From positions 20,853 through 84,852 of the forward strand of contig JAPLCQ010000038.1 in the NCBI GenBank assembly GCA_026392115.1: a stretch of DNA of 64,000 bases, in the 5' to 3' direction. Positions 53,572-63,097 of the stretch are shown piece by piece. The first letter of the stretch is position 1. Each line of letters starts with the position of its first letter. The stretch is from Armatimonadota bacterium (GTDB lineage Bacteria > Armatimonadota > Chthonomonadetes > Chthonomonadales > CAJBBX01). Under the pieces are notes generated by a model, which saw only the letters and a list, made by a program, of their open reading frames with translations, was not told where the DNA came from and did not search any database. The position numbers and the translations under genes are program-made.

Positions 53572-55843
53572 CACGCCACCCCATCGACGACTGAGCCGGG
53601 CTCTTCTGGCTGCGGGCGCCCTATATGCGGCGCTGGCCTTCCTCTACCTGGCGCCTGCCGTGGCGGGCGGGCGCGTCCTGTTGCCGTGGGGCCTTGCCGC
53701 CCGCTTTGAGCCCTGGGCGTCGGAGCGCCCCGACGTGAAGCCGGAGCCCTGGGACCCGCTGGTCTATGACGGCATCGGCCAGTTCTACCCGTGGCGCGCC
53801 TATGGTTTCGGGCAGATGCGGCAGGGCCGGATCGCGCTCTGGAACCCCTACCAGATGTGTGGGCAGCCGTTTCTTGCCAACGGGCAGTCGGCGCTTCTTT
53901 ATCCCGGCAACGCCGCCTTCTGGTTCATGCCGACGGGAAAGGCCTTCGCCGCGACGGCTTGGCTCCATCTGGCTCTGGCGGGCCTGTTCGCCTTTGGGTT
54001 ACTCCGCAGGCTGGGTGCGTCTGTCGGAGCATCGGTGGCCGCCGGGATCGTCTTCGCCTTCTCGAACTGGCAGGCGGCTTGGCTGCACCTGCCCACGTTC
54101 CTCTGCACTTCGGCGTGGATGCCCGCGGCGATGTGGGCATCGGTCAGCCTGGTTCGCGACCGCTCGCGCGCCGCGTGGCTCGGACTGACCTTGGCGATGG
54201 CCATGGCGATGTTGGCCGGCCATCTGCAGGTAGCTGTGTACGTGGCGATGGCCGCCGCAGCCGCGGCGCTCTATGCTGCCCGAGGGATGGTCCCGCGGCG
54301 GGCCCTGGGTGGATGTGTGCTCGCCGTCACGGCCATGTTGCCGGCCGCGCTGGTCGCGTCGCCGCAGATCTCGGCCACGCTGGACCTGGCGCGCCGCTCC
54401 CACCGGTCAGGCGGCGCGACCGCGGCCGGCTACGCCTCCTATACCGCCTACGCCGTGGCGCCGGCCGGGTTGATGGGCCTCGTCTCACCGGGCCATGCGG
54501 GAGTGCCCACCGACCCGCAGAGCCCCTACTCAGGCGTCACGCGGGGCGGGATGCTCTTCAACTACGCCGAGGGCGCATGCTATGTCGGCCTGTTGGCGTT
54601 TCTGCTGGGCGGCGTCGGGATCGCGGCCGGACGCGGCAGGTTCCTGGGGCTGCTGGGCGGGCTGGCGTGGGCTGTGGCGCTCGGCACGCCTGTGGCCGCC
54701 GCGCTCTACTTTGGCGTGCCGGGCTTCTCCGGATCCGGCTCGCCGGGGCGCATCCTCGTCATCTGGTCGCTGGCCGCGGCCGGCCTCGTCGCCGCCGGCA
54801 TCGACGCCGCTGTTCGCGGTATCTCACCCAAACGGCTGGCCGCGGGACTGGCTGGATCGTTGGTGGTGGCCGTTCTTGCGTACGCCTCGGCGTGGCGCCT
54901 GGCCGGCGAGCTGCAGACATCCGTCAACTGGGGGCAGGCGCCTGCCATGGCCGCGCTTGCGGCAGTCGGGCTCGGCGCACTACTCGCCGGCGAACGCCTA
55001 TCCTTGGGGCTACGCCACGGAGTCGTGTGTGCCGTACTGGCAGCCGACCTGTTCGTCGCCGGTGTGCCGCTCTACCACACGGCTCGCGAGGAGGCGGTCT
55101 ATCCGGCCTCCCATACGGTCGAGGCCGTCAAGGCGGGGGCGGGGCACGACAGGGCGGCCGCCCTCAACGCCTCATGGTCCTTTGCCGGCCCCAGAGCCGC
55201 CTTGCCGCCCAACGCAGCCATGGTCTACGGATACCGCGACGTTCAGGGCTACGACTCGCTGATGCCTGCCGCTGTGAAGCGCACGCTGACCGAGGCGACA
55301 GGCGCCGATCCAAGCCCGCCCGAGGTCGGCAACATGGTCTTCCTGCGGCCCGAGGCGGCCTCGCGCGCCGCGAACCTGGGAGTCGGCTTGCTGTTGACCC
55401 GCACCGACGCCCCCTCGCCGGCCGCGCCGGAGGCACCGACCGCTGCCCTTGGCGCGCTGATCGGAGCCTCTGTGGCTGGGGGACGTCGGTGCGTGGTGAC
55501 GGGTGCCTCCGGCGCCGTCACGTGGCTGGCGGACACACCCTCCGTTGTGACCCTCGGTGTACGGCCCGCGGGCCCCGCGACGCTCACCCTCCGCGATACG
55601 CCCTACCCCGGATGGCAATGCACGGTTGACGGGGCGCCGGCGGCCTGGAAGCCGGCCGGCCTCTCCCGCACCGTGGCGCTCCCCGCCGGATCACATCGCG
55701 TGACCTTCCGGTTCGCACCGGAGCTCTTCCAAGTGACGCTCTATCTGGGGCTGCTGGGCATCGGCCTGCTCTGCGGCGTGGCGGCGGTCGGCGCTATCGG
55801 AGGCGGATCACGCGCTCCTCGGTCCGGAGCTGCCGGTCCTTGA
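53564..55843 (+). CDS. YfhO-like multi-pass membrane protein (GT-C-like)
   Basis: PWDPLVYDGIGQFYPWRAYGFGQMRQGRIALWNPYQMCGQPFLANGQSALLYPGNAAFWFMP typical YfhO start; C-terminal LTLRDTPYPGWQCTVDGAPAAWKPA; probable TTG start at 53564. Confidence 0.85.
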   Translation: MIDTPPHRRLSRALLAAGALYAALAFLYLAPAVAGGRVLLPWGLAARFEPWASERPDVKPEPWDPLVYDGIGQFYPWRAYGFGQMRQGRIALWNPYQMCGQPFLANGQSALLYPGNAAFWFMPTGKAFAATAWLHLALAGLFAFGLLRRLGASVGASVAAGIVFAFSNWQAAWLHLPTFLCTSAWMPAAMWASVSLVRDRSRAAWLGLTLAMAMAMLAGHLQVAVYVAMAAAAAALYAARGMVPRRALGGCVLAVTAMLPAALVASPQISATLDLARRSHRSGGATAAGYASYTAYAVAPAGLMGLVSPGHAGVPTDPQSPYSGVTRGGMLFNYAEGACYVGLLAFLLGGVGIAAGRGRFLGLLGGLAWAVALGTPVAAALYFGVPGFSGSGSPGRILVIWSLAAAGLVAAGIDAAVRGISPKRLAAGLAGSLVVAVLAYASAWRLAGELQTSVNWGQAPAMAALAAVGLGALLAGERLSLGLRHGVVCAVLAADLFVAGVPLYHTAREEAVYPASHTVEAVKAGAGHDRAAALNASWSFAGPRAALPPNAAMVYGYRDVQGYDSLMPAAVKRTLTEATGADPSPPEVGNMVFLRPEAASRAANLGVGLLLTRTDAPSPAAPEAPTAALGALIGASVAGGRRCVVTGASGAVTWLADTPSVVTLGVRPAGPATLTLRDTPYPGWQCTVDGAPAAWKPAGLSRTVALPAGSHRVTFRFAPELFQVTLYLGLLGIGLLCGVAAVGAIGGGSRAPRSGAAGP

Positions 55844-57416
55844 GCAGGTCGTGCACCGTAGCACACAGCCACCGTTCCTTGTCCACCGTGAAATCGACGC
55901 GCAGGCGCGCCTGCGGGCCCTGTCCCGGCGGAGCCAGACGCAGCGCATCGCCCTCGTTCAGGGTGTAGACGCACTCGGCCTCTTCATCGGCCGTGGGCAG
56001 CCAGTAGTCGGCGCCGTTGGTCCTGCGCCGCCATGCGATGCCCAGCCGCCCGGCGTACCCTACCTCGCAGACGGGAAGGCTGAACAGCTGCTGCCGCGGC
56101 GCCACCGAGTAGTATCGCGTCTGGTATCCGACGGGCGTTGGATACGGTGTGCCGCGCCGAATGAGGAGCTCGTACTCCGCCTTCTGCTCGGTGTCCGAGA
56201 AGACGCGGATGGCGTAGTCGTGGTGGATGATCTGGTCGACGTAGAAGCCGGCGCCGTAGATGGCCGCGCCCTTGGCCACCGCCTCGAAGGGCTCCCAGTA
56301 GTGGACCCTCGAGGCGCCCATCAGCCGCTCCATCGTCTCGCGGACGCCGGGCAGGAGCGTGGAGCCGCCCACGAGCAGCACGGCCTCCAGATCGGCCACC
56401 GAGATGCGATGCCGTGCATCCTCCAGCGTGGCAGTCACAAGCTGCTCGATGGAGCGGTAGAGCCCCCGCTCCTCCAGCACCGCGAGGAAGTCGCGCCGGG
56501 AGATGGAGATGGGATCGATGCCGGGAAGGCGGGCCACCGTCTCATCCGTAGTGAGCACCTTGCCCGAAAGCTCCTTCTTCATCAGCTCGGACATGGTCAT
56601 AACGGTGGGGCGCAGGCGCTCCGCGGCCGATCCCAGACGCGCGGTCACCATCTCGGTGACCCAGCCGTCCACCGTCTCGCCGCCCAGGTCCATACCCCGG
56701 GCCGCCACGACCTCGGCCTTGCGGTGCCCGGCGGACTGCGCCAGGGCGGTCCGAACGATGGCGATGTCCAGTGTTCCGCCGCCGAAGTCGACGACCATTA
56801 GGAACCGCTCTTCGCTGAGGTCGACGCCATAGCCCAGCGCGGCGGCCACCGGTTCGTCGAGCGTTCGGAAGCGCTGCACTCCCAGCTTCCGCGCTATGCT
56901 GCTCAGCTCCATGCGGTACGGCTCGAAGCTCTCGACGGGCACGGTAACCGTGAGGTCGTTCACAAGGCCTTCGCGCCGAATCCATGAGATCAGCCGTCGA
57001 GGCAGGTTCCATGCCGGGATGGAGTGCGCCGTCAGGGAGCGCTCCTGCTCTGAAGCCCTGGCGAGCAGCTCCCGCATGAAGACCTGAGCGCACTGTCGAG
57101 CCGTGATGGCTTCCCCGGATGCCTCGGCGACCTGGCGGCGGCTGTCTCGAGCGAGCACACGTTTGAAGGATCGCGCGAGCGGCGTGAACCGCCCGGAAAA
57201 GGCTGCCGCGAGAAGCTCCTGCGCAGCCCTTGCCTCCATGCCGATAAACCCGCGGTTGGCGTCCTCGAAGCAGACGACCGTGGGAATGAGGGGCGTGTGC
57301 CACGCGGGCTCGTACTCGCAGAGCGGTTCGATCGCGACGGTCTCGGCGTGCGTGCCCGCCCACCGCGCGACCAGCGTATTGGTTGTCCCAAGGTCTACGG
57401 CCCAGTGTGTTTGCAT
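55794..57416 (-). CDS. divergent Hsp70/DnaK-like ATPase
   Basis: HWAVDLGTTNTLVARWAG, FLMVVDFGGGTLDIAIVRTAL, AVLLVGGSTLLPGVRETMERLMG; actin-like ATPase followed by short beta-rich C-terminus. Confidence 0.88.
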   Translation of the reverse strand: MQTHWAVDLGTTNTLVARWAGTHAETVAIEPLCEYEPAWHTPLIPTVVCFEDANRGFIGMEARAAQELLAAAFSGRFTPLARSFKRVLARDSRRQVAEASGEAITARQCAQVFMRELLARASEQERSLTAHSIPAWNLPRRLISWIRREGLVNDLTVTVPVESFEPYRMELSSIARKLGVQRFRTLDEPVAAALGYGVDLSEERFLMVVDFGGGTLDIAIVRTALAQSAGHRKAEVVAARGMDLGGETVDGWVTEMVTARLGSAAERLRPTVMTMSELMKKELSGKVLTTDETVARLPGIDPISISRRDFLAVLEERGLYRSIEQLVTATLEDARHRISVADLEAVLLVGGSTLLPGVRETMERLMGASRVHYWEPFEAVAKGAAIYGAGFYVDQIIHHDYAIRVFSDTEQKAEYELLIRRGTPYPTPVGYQTRYYSVAPRQQLFSLPVCEVGYAGRLGIAWRRRTNGADYWLPTADEEAECVYTLNEGDALRLAPPGQGPQARLRVDFTVDKERWLCATVHDLLKDRQLRTEERVIRLR

Positions 57417-57580
57417 ATCCCTCTTCCGGCGCCCCTATTTCGACCCGAACGGCCCAGATTCCTTGGTCTCGATGCGACGACGGGGCATTGCACCGATGGC
57501 GGACTGCCGCTCCGGCGCCCTGGGGAGGCGGTCTGAACACCTAATCGGTGCCATTCGCCGCCGAAAGGGCGTCCATCCAC

Positions 57581-57609
57581 TTGCAGTCGGGCGGTCTTTC
57601 CTCTATAAT
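57581..57609 (+). promoter_or_regulatory. sigma70-like promoter for the Ig-repeat protein
   Basis: TTGCAG-N17-TATAAT. Confidence 0.7.
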
Positions 57610-57677
57610 GGGCACTGGCTTCTCCATTACCCATGCAAGGGGGTGTCTCACTGATGGTGGGTAGAAAGGACTGCACG

Positions 57678-60600
57678 ATGCGCAGGCACGTACGAGCGCC
57701 GGGCATCCTGCTGTCCGGAGCTGTTCTCCTCGCGGCCTCATTGATCCCGACCACAGCGTTGGCGGGACAGGGCCGAAAGGGCGAGGTCGTTTCGCCCGGA
57801 TCCAGGCCGTTCACCGACACCTGGGAGAGGATGATTCTCCGCGACAAGCAGATGGGGCGCGAGATTCAGGCGGGCAATATGTCCGCGCCAACGCCGGTTC
57901 AGCTCATGCCGTCTGGCCAAAGCGCCATGAGCCGGGCCGCGATCAGCGACAGCGCTGAGTACTACATCACGCCTTCGTATGCCGGCAAGGCAGGCAAGAT
58001 CGCCGGCCCGCTGAGCCCGCAGGGCCTCGGCGCCAACTTCGCCGGCGTGAACCTGCAGAACCAGATCGACGCAGGTTGGCCGAACTATCCGCCGGACACC
58101 GCCGGCGCCATCGGCCCGGACCATTTCGTACAGGCGACCAACGGCTCCGCGGTGGTCTTCGACCGCGCCGGCACCCCGTTGGCGCACGTCAGCCTGGCCT
58201 CATTCTTCGCCACCGGGGCTTACCCTCGCGGCGGAGCCAAGCAGCCCAGGATCATCTATGATCGCCGCTCAGGCAAGTGGTTCGCCTCCGTCATCGAAGG
58301 CGTCGCCACGGAGAACCAGATCATTCTGGCCGTCTCCCGCACCACCAACCCGTTCGGCACGTGGGACAAGTATGTCCTGAACACCGCGACGGTCGGCGCC
58401 CGCACCGATGCCAACGCCCTCGGCGTTGACGACAACGGCGTCTACTTCGCGCACAACGTGGTCGGCGGTTCTACCACCGCCACGATCGCGGCCACCCGCA
58501 AGGCGACCCTCGTCGCGGCAACGCCGAGCCTGGGCCCCCTGTACCGGTGGTCGGGCATCACGGACATGTTCGCGCCGCAGCCGGTCTTCAACATGAGCGG
58601 CATCGGCGCCACCGTCCCGATCTACTTCTTTGCCACGCACCCGACGGCCCTTACCGGCCTCTACTATCGATACATGATCTGGCCGGACGCGCCCGCCATT
58701 CCGACGCTCCCGGTCACCGCCAACCTGGCCACCGCCGCCTACGCGACGCCGGTCTCGGCGCCCGCGTTGGGCAGCACGACCAACATCGATACCGGTGATG
58801 ATCGCCTCTCCGCCGTGCACGCTCGCAGCAGCGTGGCGTGGATGGCGCACAACGTCGGCGTGAACGCGACGGGCGGCGCAACCGGCGCCGACCGAACCGG
58901 CATCGAGTGGATCGCCGTCGATATCAGCGGCATCGTTCCCGGCATCACCCAGCGCGGTCGCGTCTATGACAACGCCGCCCAGACCCCGCGCAGCTACTAC
59001 TACCCCGGCATCAGCGTCAACGGTCAGCTCCATGTCGCCATGGGCTTCTCCGGCAGCAAGGCCGGCGAGTGGGTAGGCGCGTACACCTGCGGACGTTGGA
59101 GCAGCGATGCGGCCAACACCATGCAGGCGGTTACCCAGATCAAGGCCGGCGAGGCCGACTACAACCTCCTCGTCAGCGGCAAGAACCGCTGGGGCGGTTC
59201 CAGCGCCACCAGCCTTGACCCGAACGACAACATCACCCTCTGGACCGTCCAGGAGTATGCCGCGAAGTCGGCGGCCAACCCCGTCAACATCTGGGGCACC
59301 TGGATCGCCGCCCTTCTGGCTCCGGCTCCGACGATCAACAACCCGGCCGCAAGCGCGGTGCAGGGCGTGGTCGGCGTGACGTTCAACGTCACCGGCGCCA
59401 ACTTCTACTATGGTGGCGCGGCATACCGCAACACCATCAACATCACCATCTCCGGCGACGGGATCAGCAACAAGACCGTCACCTACGTGAACACCACCAC
59501 CGCCACCGTGAAGTTCGACCTCGCGACCACGGCCACCATCGGCCCGCGCGACGTCACCTTCACCGCCGTGGATGGTCAGACCGCAACCGCGGTGGGCGGC
59601 TTCACCGTCATCCGCGCCATCCCGACCCGCGTTGAGGTCGATAACAAGACCTCGCAGATCGGTGCTGTCGCGGCGCTTACCGCAAAGCTGGTCAACGAGG
59701 ACACCTCGGCCGGCATCGCGGGGAAGACGCTCAGCTTCAAGGTCGGCGGCACTGCGGTCGGCTCCGGCGCCACCGACGCCTCCGGCATCGCCACGGTGAA
59801 CTACACCGTGCCCGAGTTGACCGGCATCGGCGACCGGGTGATCGACGTTGCTTTCCTGTTCGACGGCACCAACGCCGCCAGCGCGGGTTCCGGCACGTTG
59901 ACCGTTGTCCAGACACCGACCAAGCTCTACGCGCCGGATCGCACCGGCATCATCGGCGCCACCACGGCTCTGAAGGGCTACCTCTTCAGGACCACGGACA
60001 GCGGACCGATCACCGGCCGCACGATCACCTTCACGGTGGACGGTACCGCAGCCGGTTCTGGTACGACCATCGCAACCGGTGAGGCAACCGCCAACTACGC
60101 CGTGCCCGAGGGCGTCGGCGCCGGCGTTCGTCCCATCGGCGTCGCCTTCGCGGGTGACGCGAGCTACAACAGCAGCGCCGGCACGGCAAAGCTCACCGTC
60201 GGCAAGGCGAACACCACCCTGTTCGGCTTCGACCGCACGACGACCACCGGCGGCATCGCGGACCTGAAGGCCTTCCTCCGCCGCACCACCGACCTCGCCT
60301 ACCTCGCCGGCCGGACCGTCAACTACAAGGTCGACGGCACCGCGGTGGGTTCGGCGGTCACCAACGGCGCCGGCCTGGCCTCCTATATCTACACCGTCAC
60401 CCAGGGACCGGGCCAGTATGAGGCCAGGTACGACTTCGGCGGCGACGGCGCGTACAACGCCGGCACCGGCGCGAACACCCTGACTGTGACAGGTACGACC
60501 GCCCTGGTCGTGGCGAACGCCTCCGGCCAGATCGGTTCTACGGTTACCTTGGCAGCAACGCTGACCCGGAACTACGATTCGACCGTTCTGGCCGGCAAGA

Positions 60601-62531
60601 CCGTCTCCTTCAAGGTTGACGGCGCCGCGGCTGGTACGGGCGTGACCGATGCCGCCGGCATCGCCACCGCGTCGTACGTCATTCCCGCCGGCTTCGTGGG
60701 CGACAAGCCCATCACCGGCGCCTTCGCCGGTGACGTGGTCTACGGCGCCTCCAACGGCGCAGGCGTCCTCACCAGCGAGAAGGCAGACGTAACGGTCACC
60801 GTGCCCGACGTTGCGGGCAAGATCGCCGAGACCGTGGCACTGACGGCCACGGTCAAGCGCAACAGCGACAGCGCCGCCCTCGCCGGTCTGAGCGTGGCGT
60901 TCGACCTTAACGGCACCGGAGTCGGCTCGGGCGCCACCAACGCATCCGGCGTTGCCGGCGTCGACTACGTCCTGCCTGAGCCCGCTGGCGCGGCGACCAT
61001 CACGGCCGCTTTCGCCGGCGACGGCGAGAACAATGCCAAGTCCGGCACCGGTACCCTGACCATCAACAAGGCCCCGACCGCCCTCACGGTCAACAGCCCC
61101 GCCGGCGTGGCCGGCACGTCGGTGGACATCACCGGTAGCCTCACTCGGACGCTCGGCTCCGCGGCGCTCGCCTGCAAGTCGATCGACATCACGGTCGACG
61201 GCACTGCCGCCGGCTCCGCCGTTACCAACGGTAGCGGCGCCTACACGCTGTCCTATGCCATCCCGGCGTCGGACGCCGTCGGCGCCCACGCCATCGGCGC
61301 GGCGTTCGCGGGCGACGTGAGCTACGAGGCCGCCACGGCCACCGGTACGCTCACGGTCAGCGTCCACACCACGGTCACCGTGGCTCCCGCCTCCGGCACC
61401 CCCGGCGGCGCGGCGGCTTCGGTTTCGGCCACGCTCACCCGCAACAACGACGGCGCGGGCTTGGCCGGCAAGTCGGTCGCGTTCAAGGTTGACGGCACCG
61501 CCGTCGGCTCCGCTACCACCGATGCCACCGGCAAGGCCAGCGTCACGAAGACCGTCGACGACACCAAGGCGTCCAGCACCATCGATGCTTCGTTCGCCGG
61601 CGACGCCGACTACCTGGCCAGCTCCGGTTCCGGCACCCTGACGACCGTCAAGGCCGCCACGTCGGTCTACGTACCGGATCGCACCGGCCACGCGACGGAG
61701 ACCGTGCTCCTGCGCGGTTACCTGAAGCGGACCACCGACAACGCCTGGCTTACCGGCAAGACGCTCACCTTCAAGGTGGACGGCACGGTGGCCGGTACCG
61801 GCGTCATGGCTGGGGCTTCGGGCGCCGGCTACACCTGGACCATTCCCGGTGTTGCAGGCACTCGCACGATCACCGCGGAGTTCGCGGGCGACGTCGGCTA
61901 CAACGCGAGCACCGGCTCCGGCAAGCTGACCGTGACAGGCGGCACCGCCACCAAGGTGTTCGTGGTCGACCGCACTGCCAAGATCGCCACGTACACGGTG
62001 CTCAAGGCCTACCTCTACCGCATGGATAACTCACCGGTAGCGGGCAAAACCATGAGTATCTCGATCGACAGCACCCTGATCGGCACCGACGTGACGCGGC
62101 CCTCGGGCTACGTCCAGTTGGGCTACACGGTTCCTGAGGGCGCCGGCCCCGGTATCCGCGTCATCCACGGCGTGTGGGCTGGCGACGGTGGCTACAACGC
62201 TGCCAACAACACCGGCAAGCTCACGGTCCAGAAGGCCCCGTCGTACCTGTACGCTTACCCGCGCACGGGCCGCCAGGGCGCAACCGTAACCCTGATGAGC
62301 TACCTGCGGCGGCTTCCCGACTACGCCAAGCTGGGCGGCAAGACCATCGACTACACGCTCGACGGTTCGGCCATCGGCAGCGCAGTCACCGGCGCAGACG
62401 GTATCGCCAACCTGACCTACGCCATCCCGGCGACTCTGTCCATCGCCAACCATACCATCGGGACCTCGTTCGCAGGGGACATCTCCTACGATCCGTCGGC
62501 CTCGACCGGTATCCTGAAGATGATCCCGTAG
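57678..62531 (+). CDS. ~1617-aa exported protein: propeller-like N-terminal domain, TIG-like domain, ten Ig-like (Big_3-type) repeats
   Basis: AAAGGA SD then MRRHVRAPGILLSGAVLLAASLIPTTALA signal peptide; PPDTAGAIGPDHFVQATNGSAVVFDRAG; ten repeats with GKTxxFKVDGTAVGSxxTDxxGxAxxxYxxP...FAGDxxYxxSxGxGxLTV. Confidence 0.88.
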   Translation: MRRHVRAPGILLSGAVLLAASLIPTTALAGQGRKGEVVSPGSRPFTDTWERMILRDKQMGREIQAGNMSAPTPVQLMPSGQSAMSRAAISDSAEYYITPSYAGKAGKIAGPLSPQGLGANFAGVNLQNQIDAGWPNYPPDTAGAIGPDHFVQATNGSAVVFDRAGTPLAHVSLASFFATGAYPRGGAKQPRIIYDRRSGKWFASVIEGVATENQIILAVSRTTNPFGTWDKYVLNTATVGARTDANALGVDDNGVYFAHNVVGGSTTATIAATRKATLVAATPSLGPLYRWSGITDMFAPQPVFNMSGIGATVPIYFFATHPTALTGLYYRYMIWPDAPAIPTLPVTANLATAAYATPVSAPALGSTTNIDTGDDRLSAVHARSSVAWMAHNVGVNATGGATGADRTGIEWIAVDISGIVPGITQRGRVYDNAAQTPRSYYYPGISVNGQLHVAMGFSGSKAGEWVGAYTCGRWSSDAANTMQAVTQIKAGEADYNLLVSGKNRWGGSSATSLDPNDNITLWTVQEYAAKSAANPVNIWGTWIAALLAPAPTINNPAASAVQGVVGVTFNVTGANFYYGGAAYRNTINITISGDGISNKTVTYVNTTTATVKFDLATTATIGPRDVTFTAVDGQTATAVGGFTVIRAIPTRVEVDNKTSQIGAVAALTAKLVNEDTSAGIAGKTLSFKVGGTAVGSGATDASGIATVNYTVPELTGIGDRVIDVAFLFDGTNAASAGSGTLTVVQTPTKLYAPDRTGIIGATTALKGYLFRTTDSGPITGRTITFTVDGTAAGSGTTIATGEATANYAVPEGVGAGVRPIGVAFAGDASYNSSAGTAKLTVGKANTTLFGFDRTTTTGGIADLKAFLRRTTDLAYLAGRTVNYKVDGTAVGSAVTNGAGLASYIYTVTQGPGQYEARYDFGGDGAYNAGTGANTLTVTGTTALVVANASGQIGSTVTLAATLTRNYDSTVLAGKTVSFKVDGAAAGTGVTDAAGIATASYVIPAGFVGDKPITGAFAGDVVYGASNGAGVLTSEKADVTVTVPDVAGKIAETVALTATVKRNSDSAALAGLSVAFDLNGTGVGSGATNASGVAGVDYVLPEPAGAATITAAFAGDGENNAKSGTGTLTINKAPTALTVNSPAGVAGTSVDITGSLTRTLGSAALACKSIDITVDGTAAGSAVTNGSGAYTLSYAIPASDAVGAHAIGAAFAGDVSYEAATATGTLTVSVHTTVTVAPASGTPGGAAASVSATLTRNNDGAGLAGKSVAFKVDGTAVGSATTDATGKASVTKTVDDTKASSTIDASFAGDADYLASSGSGTLTTVKAATSVYVPDRTGHATETVLLRGYLKRTTDNAWLTGKTLTFKVDGTVAGTGVMAGASGAGYTWTIPGVAGTRTITAEFAGDVGYNASTGSGKLTVTGGTATKVFVVDRTAKIATYTVLKAYLYRMDNSPVAGKTMSISIDSTLIGTDVTRPSGYVQLGYTVPEGAGPGIRVIHGVWAGDGGYNAANNTGKLTVQKAPSYLYAYPRTGRQGATVTLMSYLRRLPDYAKLGGKTIDYTLDGSAIGSAVTGADGIANLTYAIPATLSIANHTIGTSFAGDISYDPSASTGILKMIP
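59622..62531 (+). repeat. ten tandem ~97-aa (~291-nt) Ig-like repeats
   Basis: Repeat units begin PTRVEV, PTKLYA, NTTLFG, TALVVA, DVTVTV, PTALTV, TTVTVA, ATSVYV, TATKVF, PSYLYA. Confidence 0.9.
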
Positions 62532-62544
62532 GACTGGCCCACTC

Positions 62545-62570
62545 GGAGGCGGCGCTTCGGTTCCGCCTCC
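62545..62570 (+). terminator. hairpin downstream of Ig-repeat gene
   Basis: GGAGGCGG-CGCTTCGGTT-CCGCCTCC followed by ATTCTC. Confidence 0.6.
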
Positions 62571-62587
62571 ATTCTCCGTACTAGGAG

Positions 62588-62617
62588 ACAGCCCTTCCCG
62601 GCAACGGGAGGGGCTGT
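62588..62617 (+). terminator. second hairpin before the SRPBCC gene
   Basis: ACAGCCCTTCCCG-GCAA-CGGGAGGGGCTGT followed by TCCTTC. Confidence 0.6.
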
Positions 62618-62625
62618 TCCTTCAG

Positions 62626-63087
62626 GTGAACAGCATGCCGAGGATCGAGCTGGTTCGCGACGTAGCCGCGCCGCCGCAGCGGGTGTATGAGATCGCCCGC
62701 AAGGTTGAGGACTTCCCCACTTTCATGGAAGACCTGCAATCCATCACCATCCTGGAGACGAGCGCCGACGGGCAGACGACGCTCAGCGAGTGGGTGGGTC
62801 TGATCCGCGACTTCAGGATGACGATCAAGTGGGTGCAGGAAGATGCCTGGGACGCTCAGCAGCTGATCGACACGTTCCGCATGGTCCGCGGCGACATGGA
62901 CGCCATGTCGGGCGAGTGGCGTTTCGAGCCTGTCGGCACCGGCACGCGGTTCGTCTCAGTCTTGGAGTACGAGTACAACGTGCCGCTGATCGGCCCCATG
63001 ATCAAGGCGCTCATACGCAAGAAGATGGAGGGGAACTTGGCGGCCCAGATGCAGGCCATCAAGGAGCGGGCGGAACAGCCTGCGTGA
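62626..63087 (+). CDS. SRPBCC (START-like/COQ10-type) protein
   Basis: RIELVRDVAAPPQRVYEIARKVEDFPTFMEDLQSITILE...GEWRFEPVGTGTRFVSVLEYEYNVPLIGPMIKALIRKKMEGNLAAQMQAIKERAE. Confidence 0.88.
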   Translation: MNSMPRIELVRDVAAPPQRVYEIARKVEDFPTFMEDLQSITILETSADGQTTLSEWVGLIRDFRMTIKWVQEDAWDAQQLIDTFRMVRGDMDAMSGEWRFEPVGTGTRFVSVLEYEYNVPLIGPMIKALIRKKMEGNLAAQMQAIKERAEQPA

Positions 63088-63097
63088 TCGGTATCCG

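Noticed and set aside
53791-55629. 612-aa plus-strand frame overlapping the YfhO-like gene
   Set aside because: Arg-rich out-of-frame translation; YfhO-like motifs lie in the 53564..55843 frame
58269-61691. 1140-aa open frame antisense to the Ig-repeat gene
   Set aside because: Its composition (Gly/Arg/Val/Asp-rich, repetitive) mirrors the sense repeats and GC codon bias; the sense frame has signal peptide, SD, promoter and domain structure
59622-62531. Tandem ~291-nt periodicity as CRISPR-like or DNA satellite array
   Set aside because: Divergence between units is protein-level and in frame; this is a repeated Ig domain
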